From assembly GCA_027596075.1 (NCBI GenBank), contig JADGJC010000489.1, positions 1 to 22,855 on the forward strand: a DNA stretch of 22,855 nt, given 5' to 3'. Numbering within the stretch: position 1 is the first letter of the stretch; each line of letters begins with the position of its first letter. A program made the position numbers and the translations under genes. Under the pieces are notes generated by a model, which was not told the DNA's origin, did not search any database, and worked only from the letters and a program-made list of their open reading frames with translations. The DNA is from Rhizophlyctis rosea (lineage: Eukaryota > Chytridiomycota > Chytridiomycetes > Rhizophlyctidales > Rhizophlyctidaceae). Shown in pieces: positions 1-8,349 of this stretch.

Positions 1-569
1 TGTGTTGTTGGGGTGTGTATATGTGCTGTGTGTGTGTGTTGTTATTAGAGGTAGTGCTAGCGATATGCAGACGAACTTACCGGCTGTCATGGCGGTTTAT
101 ATAAGAAAATGATCGTTGTCCTTGATCTTGTTTGTGCAAAAGATGGATGGACAAGGCTGCCATACTGGCGGCAACTTTGCCGTACTATTGACTCCTTCAT
201 GTTCGATACTAGCGTTTGTGTACGAGTGTGGAATGAAAAGGAATAAAAAATCACAGTTGGGAAGGCAGGTTTGCCGGGTGGTGAAAGCGAACCTGCCAAA
301 TGCTTGTGTGCGCCACTAAATGCATCTTATGTAATCAATGGGATGCCGTCTGGAGAAGGCCAGTCTGCCAGAAGTGGCGTAATTTTGCTAACTTATATTA
401 CATAATTCATATCATGTGACATGACATCAGTTCCACAGCAGTGAACGGACACTTGGCTATGTGACTAACAGTTTCTTCAATGGTAATAGGGCATAGCAGA
501 CCTTTCAGGAAGAATCTTTTCTGAGAAAATCATACACTTTCAATCGTTTCACTCATTTCTCGAAGGTCT
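1..569. other. Gene-poor left edge with TG-rich start
   Basis: The first 42 bases are a TG-rich simple sequence. The rest shows only short open frames on both strands, with no codon pattern, splice signal or motif that I would call a gene. Near the right end it merges into a segment resembling 5700 onward, described separately. Confidence 0.5.
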
Positions 570-770
570 AAACTGTATTCCGTAGACATCATGATAACTT
601 CAGGAAGGTTGAAAGGAAACCTTCACAATTTTTACATTCAATTTTGTTAAGAGTCTATGAAGTTTATCTACATGATTTCTACAGACAACCGACTCTAATA
701 CAAAGCGTGGACTAACGACGCGTAACGAAAATCAACCGTGGACATTGGCATTTGTATTGTTCAATTATCT
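570..770 (-). pseudogene. Decayed 3' end of a paralogue of the 5833-7242 gene
   Basis: Read on the minus strand, this stretch resembles the last codons and 3' flank of the unknown gene at 5833-7242. Both end in a similar tail (LVHALY here, VVHVSY there) followed directly by TAG (here at 695-697). The similarity continues past the stop: plus-strand 570-694 aligns with about 5700-5832, sharing blocks such as TTACATTC and the A/G-rich run ending GCGTGGAC or ACGTGGAC. Upstream of the tail the copy has an in-frame stop and lacks the residues between the D-N-Y and V-H parts of the intact gene. I therefore read it as a truncated, decayed duplicate. The alignment was made by eye and the left boundary is approximate. 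Confidence 0.45.
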
Positions 771-892
771 CCAATCTGCAGACGCGTCTCGAAGCATTCT
801 GAACTGACCTTTAAGAATTCCTTCCCCGTGCTCATGACAGATGGTATCGCGTTATCTACATATAACCCGACCCAACCTTAACACCGGATGAT

Positions 893-1622
893 ATGAATGG
901 GCCCATTCGCCTATTGCCTACTGAGGCAAAGAATGTTATTGATGGGGAAATCATAGTGACGAACTGCGAAGCCCTCGTCTCAGTAAGGAAACGCCGCCAG
1001 GTGATGGAAGATGCGGAATGCGTGATGGGAAGGAAGCGCCGTAAGGTCATGAGGAAACAGAGGTATGAGGATGGGGATGAGGACGAGGACGAGGAGGAGG
1101 ACGAGGATGATACAATGTTCACCGCTGCTTCCCACTTACCTTGAGCAGATCCATTTGACACTGTCAAAGGGCAGATTGCAAAGATCAAAACTCATCCGGG
1201 CGTCATCAACATTGCGCCGTCTGTTGCCCTTTCTCCTCAGCATATCCAGCGTCATGGACCACGCGTCGCTTGATAACCAAGTACAAAACCTCGGGAAGGC
1301 GGAGTGGATGTCAAAATTATACAAAGCTATGGCATACCTGCTATATAGAAACCTGTGGGGGGACAATCCAACCTGTCGCAGGTGGCATAATGTGAAAGAT
1401 GCAATAGTGACGTTAGGTGTAGTCGCGTTTTCAGCTGTGCCCGGACTAGTGAAAATGAACAACACGCAATTGGGGTTGTTAAAGTCGTGGTGGGATGCGA
1501 ATCATAAGGAGTTACCTATATATAAGTTAGAGCGTGTTTGGATCGAGTTGTTGTTTGCTGTACGTGGGAAAAAATGGGACTCGATTCCTGGCTTACTAGA
1601 AAAACTCAGAAATCCGGAATAG
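893..1622 (+). CDS. Hypothetical protein, intron structure uncertain
   Basis: I do not recognise this protein. A start at 893 opens a frame beginning MNGPIRLLPTEAK. A second long frame, ending at the TAG of 1620-1622, has a W- and L-rich body (AEWMSKLYKAMAYLL, LLKSWWDANHKELP). The simplest join is an intron 983-1148 (donor GTAAGG after codon 30, acceptor GAGCAG), which gives about 187 aa. An alternative donor at 1041 keeps a basic patch (RKRRQVMEDAE, GRKRRKVMRK) and leads into a different frame. A GAGGAC-type simple repeat at 1070-1110 would encode a D/E run if translated, and nuclear proteins often carry such a run after a basic patch. In the preferred model that repeat lies inside the intron. 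No domain or partner can be named. A decayed remnant of another gene lies just upstream on the other strand. Confidence 0.35.
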
Positions 1623-1900
1623 GAAACATAGAAATAATAAACCCCAACGCTGCTGACTACAATCCGTGTAAAGACCCATACATGTGCAAAGAGTGCTTGA
1701 AACGTTATATGTAATGGTCCAACCCGAGCGCCTCCTTTGAAATTGGTGTTGAAGACATTTGCTGGTTTGAGTTTAGTTCAGAAAGTGGTTCAGCGCCGTA
1801 CCTTTGATTTTTGACTTAATTTGCTGTTTTTTGGTCAGCAAAACGCTCCGCATTATCTTACTTTATACTTTTTTTCCATCATAAATGGTGTCCATTTTCA

Positions 1901-2048
1901 TCCACCTTCTGCACAAACTCTACATTTGGAGTTTTACTGTCAATCGGGACAATTGAACTTTTCGATGAAACTGGTTGTAAGGGCGCATAAGGAGCAGATC
2001 CCGAGAGGGTTGTGGTTGATTATGCATTTACGTAAAAAGTTCGGTTGC
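1901..2048 (+). pseudogene. Decayed copy of the end of the 4970-5276 gene
   Basis: This segment aligns with 5168-5295, the last third of the unknown gene at 4970-5276. The shared run reads LHKLY.WS at protein level, from an almost identical 15-base stretch at DNA level, and is followed by a matching V-N-E/R-x-N segment. Similarity continues through the AACTT, TGAA, AAGG and GAGAGG blocks into the 3' flank (GTAAAAAGT here, GTAAAAGTC there). In the frame of the intact gene this copy has several stop codons after the first 15 or so residues and extra bases before the end, so it cannot encode the same C-terminus. It is a decayed duplicate on the same strand, about 3.3 kb from its relative. Confidence 0.55.
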
Positions 2049-2069
2049 TGCCCAATCGTGCACCCCACC

Positions 2070-2129
2070 TGGAGCGTGAGTGTCATTCAACTTGTAAATA
2101 TAATAAACTAACATGTCACTCAAACTCCA
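2070..2129 (+). repeat. Stem-loop repeat family, copy 1
   Basis: This is a 60-base element whose ends pair. The left arm GGAGCGTGAGTGTCAT faces the right arm ATGTCACTCAAACTCC, giving 13 base pairs interrupted by a 2x2 internal loop (CG/AA) and one T-T mismatch. The AT-rich loop of about 25 bases contains TTGTAAATA. Two further copies lie at 9151 and 11608 on the same strand with the same length and fold. It follows the decayed gene copy at 1901-2048 by about 20 bases. Its function is unknown. Confidence 0.7.
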
Positions 2130-2173
2130 AGTGGTTTCGTTCGCGTGCCGAACAAAAGTCTGTTTCTTATGGT

Positions 2174-2249
2174 GCTCCGGAAATCGGAGCGTTTGTATGG
2201 TGGCGGGAGCAGTGAGAAAATTTCCGCATGACCCTCCGAAAAACGGAGG
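2174..2249 (+). repeat. Twin CTCCG/CGGAG hairpins
   Basis: Two perfect short hairpins lie 59 bases apart. GCTCCG (2174-2179) pairs with CGGAGC (2185-2190) around the loop GAAAT, and CCTCCG (2233-2238) pairs with CGGAGG (2244-2249) around five A residues. They share the core CTCCG-N5-CGGAG. No gene is evident around them, and the 2130-2529 interval otherwise shows only weak open frames. Confidence 0.5.
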
Positions 2250-2529
2250 CAGGTTGATTTTGATTGTGCACCGCCACCAGCCACCGTTGAATTGAGAGAC
2301 GAAGAACCGCGTTTTGTGGTTGAGTTGCTGCTTGGGTTTCTGCATCGCTGTATCGCGCTTAGTTCGAAGTCAAAAAAGCCAACCACGCCGGAACCATGAC
2401 ATAAAAGCGATAAGAAACGGCCAAATCTTTGTCCGTTCAAACTTCATATTACGCGGACATGGGTGTGTATCTCTGTTTCGCAATATTGTTTGCGCTGTAC
2501 TGAACCAAAGCGACCCAACAGCCTCACAT

Positions 2530-3044
2530 ATGGAGAACTTACTGGCCTCCAAAGCGCTGAAGGTGCGGCAACACCTCAACGTACTTGGACCCGATCTGCG
2601 GCTGCTGAAGAACACAGACCCAGTCGAAATCATGGACAACCTTCATGCGCGAACAGCGAAACATAGTGCTCTATGCAACATCAACCGTGATCTCCACAAA
2701 ATATTAGATCATTTTGATGAGTTGGTGGCTGAAGACGCCCTATTCAGGGTGAAGGGGTCACCCTCGAGCACTTCGGTTTCCCATAAGAGTTTTCTCAAGT
2801 ATACTATGGTCTCCGGGACGAGGACAATGCAGACTATCAACAATTACGCGGACCCTACCCTGCTGTTCCAACAGCAACACCCCCTCGTCAGAAATCCCCC
2901 TCGATCGCCCAATTGGACAACGCATCAAAGACCGCGTCGCAAGCCTGGATAGATATTCTCCGTCGCTTTCATCATAACACGACTGTCTTTACCGCGCCTT
3001 GGACGCAACGCCGTGCCCGTAAACTGCAACCTGATTTGATATGA
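2530..3044 (+). CDS. Unknown protein, two exons or one frame slip
   Basis: The family is not recognised. The start chosen is the ATG at 2530 (MENLLASKALKVRQ), which begins a helical, charged N-terminal part (VRQHLNVLGPDLRLL, NINRDLHKILDHFDELV). After about codon 73 the frame changes. The second part (VYYGLRDEDNADYQQLRG, then a Pro-rich stretch, then AWIDILRRFHHN and TQRRARKLQPDLI) ends at the TGA of 3042-3044. A 41-nt intron 2749-2789 (GTGAAG to AAGAG, phase 0) joins the two parts into about 157 aa. Alternatively, a two-base TA insertion near 2807 could have caused the shift. The open frame extends upstream of 2530, so an earlier start or exon is possible. The Pro/Gln-rich middle and basic C-terminus suggest a nucleic-acid or protein contact surface, but this is inference. 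Confidence 0.4.
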
Positions 3045-3653
3045 TTGGACAGGCACATTGGTGGTCTCGAAGCGGGGTTGGCTTAATCGGTGAGTGACCC
3101 AGTATGTGCCTACCCATTTTTGCGACCTCCCTCTCCAAACTACATTGGCACAAAAGGGTACTCCATGCCATGATTATGCGTATCTGGTAGAGAGCGTGTG
3201 AAGGAAGTCTAACCTGTACATACCATACAATACCACGGTTCGCATAGTTGCGCTCCTCGTCTGTTGTTATTATAATTGAAACCTCAAATGTTGAACTGAT
3301 TATTTTGCACACAATGGTTCAATTACACTTTGCTTGTATGTGCGGCAAATGAAGACCACACATGTATCATGGTTGGGGTCAGCAAGACGTGGTTGGTTTA
3401 TCAGGGTATCAAGGAGAGTACCTGAGGAATTGATTCGCAACACAACTCGCCAGCCTGGCACCAGCCCATCGTGCTAATTGACTGTAGTATACACCTTTTG
3501 ACCGGTGCTGTCCACCGATCCTCAAAAACACATATCACACAAGAATGTTTATGGGGATTGCGGAATGGTTTCCTTGCAACTCACGTAATGGTTCATCAAC
3601 GGAGTGTTGGCCCCTGCTGGATTAAATGTCCCCAAAAACAATTACATAATCGT
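3045..3653. other. Interval without a convincing gene
   Basis: Roughly 600 bases. A minus-strand open frame around 2989-3312 and the leftward extension of the next gene's frame (from 3471) are the only sizeable frames. Neither shows a recognisable motif or a good start context. It may hold the promoter and an untranslated exon of the coiled-coil gene that follows. Confidence 0.4.
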
Positions 3654-4371
3654 ATGAAACGCGCCAAACAAACCACCAAATTCCCAAAATGGAGATTTCT
3701 CGCTTCTGGACAGCCTGAAACATTCCTGATGGTCGCAAAAATGCTGGAAGTGGTGGCGGCCGACGTGCAAGCGATCGTGGACAGGCTCCTCCCGCCTATG
3801 ACCAGAAGCCCGGCAAAGGAGTATAAACGCCCTGAAAGGAACCATAACGCAGGTGTGGAAGTTGTCACGCGTCTCGTAGTGCTTGAAGGGTGGTTGCTTA
3901 CCTATTTATTCACAGCGGTCCTTCTCCAGGAGGCTCATCAGGGTGAACGATACAAACAACAAGCAGAAGAGTACAAAGCAGAAACCCAGCAATGCCGTGA
4001 AAAGGCAGCCGAAGCCAATGCAAAGGCTACACAGGCAGAGAAGGACGCGCATCAGGCCCGGCGCGATGCCGGGAGAGCAGAGAAAGCGTTGGTTCTGGCC
4101 AGAGATGAGGCACATGAAGCAAGGGAGCAGGAGAACGACGCTATAGCGCAAGCACTGGATGTACGAGAGCGCTTCCAACGCACAATGGTCAGCATCATTG
4201 CTGGAGTTACCAGCATTATGCACGAAGATGAACTGATTGACGTCTTCTCACAACTAAGAATTTCTGGTGAGGGTGCTATTCCTTCCAGCAGATTGTTGCG
4301 TTGGGTCCACATTCCACATTCCAACCTTTACTATAGCGCGACCCGAACCACTTCAGGTGGCTGCTCAGTAA
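3654..4371 (+). CDS. Coiled-coil protein of unknown function
   Basis: This gene is predicted to encode about 215 aa in two exons. After a basic start (MKRAKQTTKFPKWRF) comes a segment EVVAADVQAIVDRLLPPM, then a short hydrophobic patch (VLEGWLLTYLFTAVLL). A long Ala/Glu/Lys/Arg heptad-like region follows over roughly residues 95-185 (YKQQAEEYKAETQQ, KATQAEKDAHQARRD), typical of an extended alpha-helical coiled coil. The first exon runs to 4266. An intron 4267-4336 (GTGAGG to CTATAG, 70 nt, phase 1) lets the second exon end at the TAA of 4369-4371 (ARPEPLQVAAQ). Without splicing the frame runs to 4451. The start is uncertain because in-frame ATGs exist upstream (for example 3588). Coiled coils are low-complexity, so similarity alone will not reveal its role. 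It could be a structural, motor-adaptor or vesicle-tether protein. Confidence 0.5.
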
Positions 4372-4969
4372 GGGACGGGATCTTTATGATTTCAAAGATA
4401 GGCTTTGCTATGGTCAATGTCATCAGCCCAAAAGTGCCGTCACTTGTATAACCAGAATGCATATGATATTCATGTGTTGTAGGAACATGTTCCATTTGAG
4501 ACAGCATATGCCACTTGAATCAAACCAGGATATATGAGTTTGAAGGTCAGAAGCTCCAAACGCAGTTGGTCACATGATTTGCTCCTGTTTGCGGAGCGCA
4601 AACCAATCAGATGTCTTTCCTTCCTAGTTAACAACGCTCAAGCATGAAGTGTTGCCTCCATTGTTGGTACTACTGATACTACAGCATCACAAAAACTGCA
4701 AACTTCGGCGGCTGCGCCACACGGCAGACCTGCCGAGCGACCAGGCAGGGTCGCCGCTATGAAACGGCGATGCAATGACGATAAATAATTCCATCCCGTC
4801 TGGCTGGAAAGACATCCCTCAGCACCTTTTGACTTTCACCTCATTTCCATTTTCCATCTAAGACTAAAATCTGGTGAGAGGATCACATTAATAATATTCA
4901 TTGTACACTGTCAAAACTGACCTTACCCCTCTCTCTGATAAATATCCTTTTGTTTATTTACATCTTAAG
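4372..4969. other. Intergenic interval upstream of the 4970 exon
   Basis: About 600 bases without a clear gene. A CCAAT box sits at 4603-4607. A good donor (CTG|GTGAGA, 4873/4874) and a plausible acceptor (CTTAAG, ending at 4969) bracket 4874-4969 as a possible 96-nt intron. The small frame starting at 4775 stops before that donor. The first exon of the next gene is therefore not resolved, and it may be non-coding. Confidence 0.35.
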
Positions 4970-5276
4970 CGCGGCCAACGTCTCACAACAAATCAGCATC
5001 CGGATCGTGTGCTACAATTGGGACAATTGGAAGAACGAGAATCTTGGCATCCTGGTCGACAAATTGCAACTGAGTGGGCCCAGGATTTCTCGCACTGTGG
5101 AGGGGTTCGAAGTCCGCAAATACACGCTTGGGATCACGAACGAGTTGCGCTTGATTGACGTTATCAAACCGCTGCACAAACTCTACGCTTGGAGTTCGGT
5201 GGTTAATGAAACAAACATGAACTTCGCGGTGAAGATGATGAAGGAGAATGGAGAGGTTGTTGCGTTGTGGGATTAG
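4970..5276 (+). CDS. Unknown protein, 3' exon; parent of a decayed copy
   Basis: An open frame encodes about 100 residues (SIRIVCYNWDNWKNENLG, LQLSGPRISRTVEGFEV, VIKPLHKLYAWSSVV, FAVKMMKENGEVVALWD) and ends at the TAG of 5274-5276. There is no suitable ATG in frame upstream, so this is probably the last exon. The acceptor CTTAAG ending at 4969 is a reasonable left boundary. The final third is duplicated, with stops, at 1901-2048, and similarity extends into the 3' flank. The existence of a relative supports this being a real gene. I do not recognise the fold: it looks like a compact alpha/beta protein with aromatic residues and no membrane segment or cysteine motif. Confidence 0.5.
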
Positions 5277-5411
5277 GTAAAAGTCGCACGTTTCGTAATG
5301 AACAATGCTATGCATTTGCTCACGGTCACAGATGGCAAACAGCACCTTCGCTCCATTCGCGTAACCGCTATGGAGTTCCCAAATTATGTGGCTTCACCCA
5401 TCATGTCTGAA

Positions 5412-5437
5412 AAATGTTATATTGGTATATAACATTT
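5412..5437 (+). other. Perfect 11-bp AT-rich hairpin
   Basis: AAATGTTATAT (5412-5422) is the exact reverse complement of ATATAACATTT (5427-5437), with a four-base loop TGGT. It lies about 135 bases after the stop of the 4970-5276 gene and about 400 bases after the stop of the gene converging from the right, so a 3'-end processing or stability role is possible. The remainder of 5277-5832 shows no gene. Its last 130 bases are the duplicated 3' flank that also appears at 570-694. Confidence 0.45.
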
Positions 5438-5832
5438 GTCGTCCTTCTCTCTATTATTCTGCTGTGTTTGCTATTCCGCAAACAGTGAGCACAAAAAAAG
5501 CCTTTTCAAAGTAAACAATCGTAAAGCGCTTTACACAATGTGAAAAACAGTTAATATTCATCAAACCACACATGTGGTAACAGAGGGCAATCCTTTATAT
5601 GACCGCCTTTCTTTCTTTGTTTACCAGCAACCTTGTTACGCTAGTTTACAAGACCCTGTTTTTTGCTTCATAGCCCAGTCTTAATACTATTAGTCTGTCC
5701 GTAACTAGTCTGGACTGTTTCGGTCAGCATGATGAAGTCAAGAATGTCAAAATCTTACAACATTTACATTCGATTTTTCTATCATCGAATCTTTGACGCT
5801 ATCTACATGCATTTCTCTATCTACACCCGACC

Positions 5833-7242
5833 CTAGTACGAAACGTGGACCACCCTCTCGAAAACCTCCCGCCAGTTCTTATAGTTGATGTCGTGGTCTA
5901 CCTGCAGATAATTCTTTCTACATGCAATTTCATTTTCCATTTCTCGTTGCTAGTCTCCAGATAATGCCTCATTTCCAACATCTCTGGGAGGCAAACCGCA
6001 TCCGAACATGCAGCCCAATCTCCTGTTGTCAGTCCATCAACGTTCTTACAAATCTGATAAAGGCCCGGTTTGAACCTTCTGACTTCCCGTAAATCGTTCC
6101 TCCGCCCAGTTAAATGGGCTAGTTGTAGAAGCATTCCATTTGGACTCCTCATCGTCAAATTCCAGTACGGCCATAAGTTCCCTCATTACCCCCCGGGATA
6201 AAACGTTTCGTCTCTGCGTTATAAATTTTCTCAAACCGCTCCAGCATCGACTGAATCCGAGGAGTCAACGTAACGTGGCGGGTTGTCTTCCTGGTCAGCA
6301 GCAGACGAAACCGCGAACTGTCTGCGGATAGGGGCGAGGTATGACTTTCGCTTTCGTTTTCGCTATCGCTACCGAGGTTGTACCGAGTTTTGTTCGGCCA
6401 AGGTAGCGTTCGTGAGTGCTTAGTGACTCCGAATGTGAGACGGGGGCGGCTAACTCGTGCATCATTTTCGATTGTTTTTCCCTTCGCAGAAGGTTTGGCT
6501 GGTACTGGTTCAGTGACGCGTTCCAGCAACCTCTCAACAATCCTTTCGATATCGTTGTTGATGGTTTGGAGGGGGGAAGATATACCGGAGGCTTTCACGC
6601 ATGCCCACATATCGAGAAATACTGAGATATCGTCCGCAAGCGTGTGGAGCATGGGGTTCAAGTCCTTTCCCACCAGGATACCCAAAACGGAGTGCCCGAT
6701 CCCTCCTTGTCTGCTATTCCCCACTATAATCTCATCGAGAGAACTCATGCGAGAGCGCCATGTGTTGAATGTGACCCCCAAGCCCATCGCCGACTTATGG
6801 TAATCCCATTTCTTCACCAACTCCTCTTCGAGTCAAGGTTGTTGTAGATGACGTAAATGGCGTACGAATGGACACAATTGAGAGGTGATCCCAACCCTCA
6901 TACAATCCTAAGTAATCATCTATGTTTCCGTAATTTAACCACTCGTATTCTTCCATAACCCTATTTAAGATCCCTGCTACGTCCTCCTTCGACTTCCGGC
7001 AATAACGAATCATGAGTTCAACAAAGTATTTTTCGCAAACTTCGGCGCGAATTCTAAAATTGTGGCGTCCAATATCCGGTCGCACTCGCAGGCGTTGCCT
7101 TCAAGAGAAGGTGATGGGTGGGTGGTGTTCCTTCTATCAAATTGAAACTGATGCTGCTGTTGCGAGTCTGTCAATATGTCAGGTACATTCTATAACGAAG
7201 TGGATGGAAGGAACGCGTGCAGGTTATTGGGAAAGGAGTCAT
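5833..7242 (-). CDS. Unknown protein of about 387 aa, five exons
   Basis: I do not recognise the family. A complete model threads in phase: exons 7187-7242, 6866-7098, 6190-6825, 5997-6118 and 5833-5949; introns of 88, 40, 71 and 47 nt with donors GTACCT, GTACGC, GTAATG and GTTTGC. It starts MTPFPITCTRSFHPL. Next comes a helical region (EVCEKYFVELMIRYCRK, ILNRVMEEYEWLNYGNID) and VTFNTWRSRMSSLDEII. A Ser/Asp/Glu-rich linker (GSDSENESESHTSPL) flanked by basic patches follows, and the tail is TGDWAACSDAQREMENE then NWREVFERVVHVSY. The 40-nt intron (6826-6865) is the weakest join: within it a different frame (YAIYVIYNNLD) also looks coding, so two small indels are an alternative. A decayed copy of its 3' end lies at 570-770, which supports the stop codon and 3' flank. 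It resembles a soluble, possibly nuclear protein. Confidence 0.45.
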
Positions 7243-7545
7243 GAAGGTGTCGAAAGCGGGATGTATAGGAGGGTTGAAAGCGAGAGGGTAATTTGCATGC
7301 CATTCGGATGTAGATGAGAAGTGTGTTGAGTGCTGTAAAGCGTCGATGGGGCTGATCTATTCTCGTGTGCATGGTGGTATTGAGTGCTCGCCATACGCTT
7401 CGGGCAAAAGATCGTCGGCTGGCGGAGCGTATTCGATTTCCATTGTTGCTACTTGACTGGATGGGTCATGTTCTAGGAGGAATCGTATCAGGTCATCACC
7501 CGAGTGTTCTGTGGACGGCTGAAGGATAAGAGACTCGTCAGCCAT
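7239..7545 (-). CDS. Small acidic protein, two exons
   Basis: ATG at 7545 in a good context (GAGATGG) opens MADESLILQPSTEHSGDD, an acidic segment with LIRFLLEHDPSSQ and PPADDLLPEA. A 40-nt intron 7357-7396 (GTATGG to AATAG, phase 2) removes an in-frame TAG. It leads to a Ser/Thr/His-rich second exon ending at a TGA at 7239-7241, for about 88 aa. That TGA overlaps the ATG of the next gene as ATGA. The N-terminal acidic and hydrophobic pattern resembles a transactivation-like or signalling segment, but no domain can be named. The two neighbours could be one gene split by a frameshift or by a missed intron. An upstream in-frame ATG exists at 7605. Confidence 0.4.
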
Positions 7546-7751
7546 CTCAGGGTGGTTAGGGTGTTGGATCCGAGCCGTCCAGAGCATTGGTTGGATACAA
7601 GTCATATTTCGTGATAGTTAACGAGTATTATGCGCAAGTGTTGATGGCGTATAGTAGTGTTGAGAGAGAGAGATGGGAGAGTTGTACGCACGGATAAGTT
7701 GAGGATTTAAAAGAGTAGAGAAGCGGAGGGGATTCGGAGGGACGCTCCAAT
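7546..7751. promoter_or_regulatory. Divergent intergenic region
   Basis: About 200 bases separate the minus-strand start at 7545 from the plus-strand start at 7752. Both genes would have to be driven from here if the models are right. It contains a GA-rich run near 7660-7680 and no motif that I can name. Confidence 0.25.
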
Positions 7752-8080
7752 ATGCACTCAGAAAGTTTGGAGGAAATGGTCAGCCGCAGTATATTAGATC
7801 CCCTAAACCCTCCGATCCCTCCAAGCATCGGAGGCAGGGTTCTTCTCTTGGATCCCCCCGATTCCAAACAACACTGCGGCAAAAGAGATCTCGATGATAA
7901 AATGCTCGCTGCCGCAGCGCATCTCCTTGTAGCAGATGCGTTTGGCGCCCTAAAAAGGCAAATTGCGAATATGAAAAACTAGCTACAGCAAAAATTCATC
8001 AGGATAAAATTTACCTGAACTTTGTGAAAAGGCTGTCCGAGCATGATTCTGACACAATGAGTTCGACTATATGGAAATGA
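7752..8080 (+). CDS. Small helical protein interrupted by a -1 shift
   Basis: ATG at 7752 opens MHSESLEEMVSRSILDP, a Pro/Gly-rich segment (PPIPPSIGGRVLLLDPP) and a helix (MLAAAAHLLVADAFGALK). The frame then closes at 7982. One base back, the frame continues naturally (KANCEYEKLATAKIHQDK, IYLNFVKRLSEHDSDTM) to the TGA at 8078-8080. The switch falls on the A5 run 7952-7956 (CTA AAA AGG), so a single missing A would restore a protein of about 109 aa. It is either a homopolymer error, a real one-base deletion or a frameshift signal. A 29-nt intron (GTAGCA to AAAAG) is also phase-compatible but very short. A CCTCCGAT/ATCGGAGG inverted repeat lies inside the coding part (7809-7834). The function is unknown; the C-terminal half looks like an amphipathic helix. 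Confidence 0.4.
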
Positions 8081-8349
8081 TGTGAACGAGGATCAATCTC
8101 CCCACTGGTTGACGCCTGGTTGACAATTCGTTGACAATTGGCTACGAAGAAAATCGAAATCTTTATTGATAAGTCCCTCGGCTGCTGGCGTGGGGCAAAG
8201 CGCTTTAGTCATGTGGTGGAATGACTCATTGTTCGTCACTAGGGATCCTCTTATTATAGTGATCCCGCCGCGGCAAGCCAATTAAATTCCCGCTGGCCTC
8301 CCCCAAGTCCTCCCAATCACTCTTGCGGTTATTGACGTTATAATTTCAG

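Noticed and set aside
1..42. TG-rich start as telomeric or subtelomeric repeat
   Set aside because: It is irregular and short, without a repeating telomere unit; a simple microsatellite is enough to explain it.
2070..2129. Stem-loop repeat as a hammerhead ribozyme or tRNA-like element
   Set aside because: The conserved CUGAUGA and GAAA hammerhead core is absent, and no tRNA arms can be folded.
5095..5115. GGGGTTCGAAGTC as a possible tRNA T-arm
   Set aside because: No matching acceptor, D-arm or anticodon stem at tRNA spacing; it lies inside a coding exon.
6046..6234. Minus-strand frame with MRELMAVLEFDDEES
   Set aside because: It lies mostly inside a well-supported 71-nt intron (6119-6189) of the 5833-7242 gene, and using it breaks the longer model.
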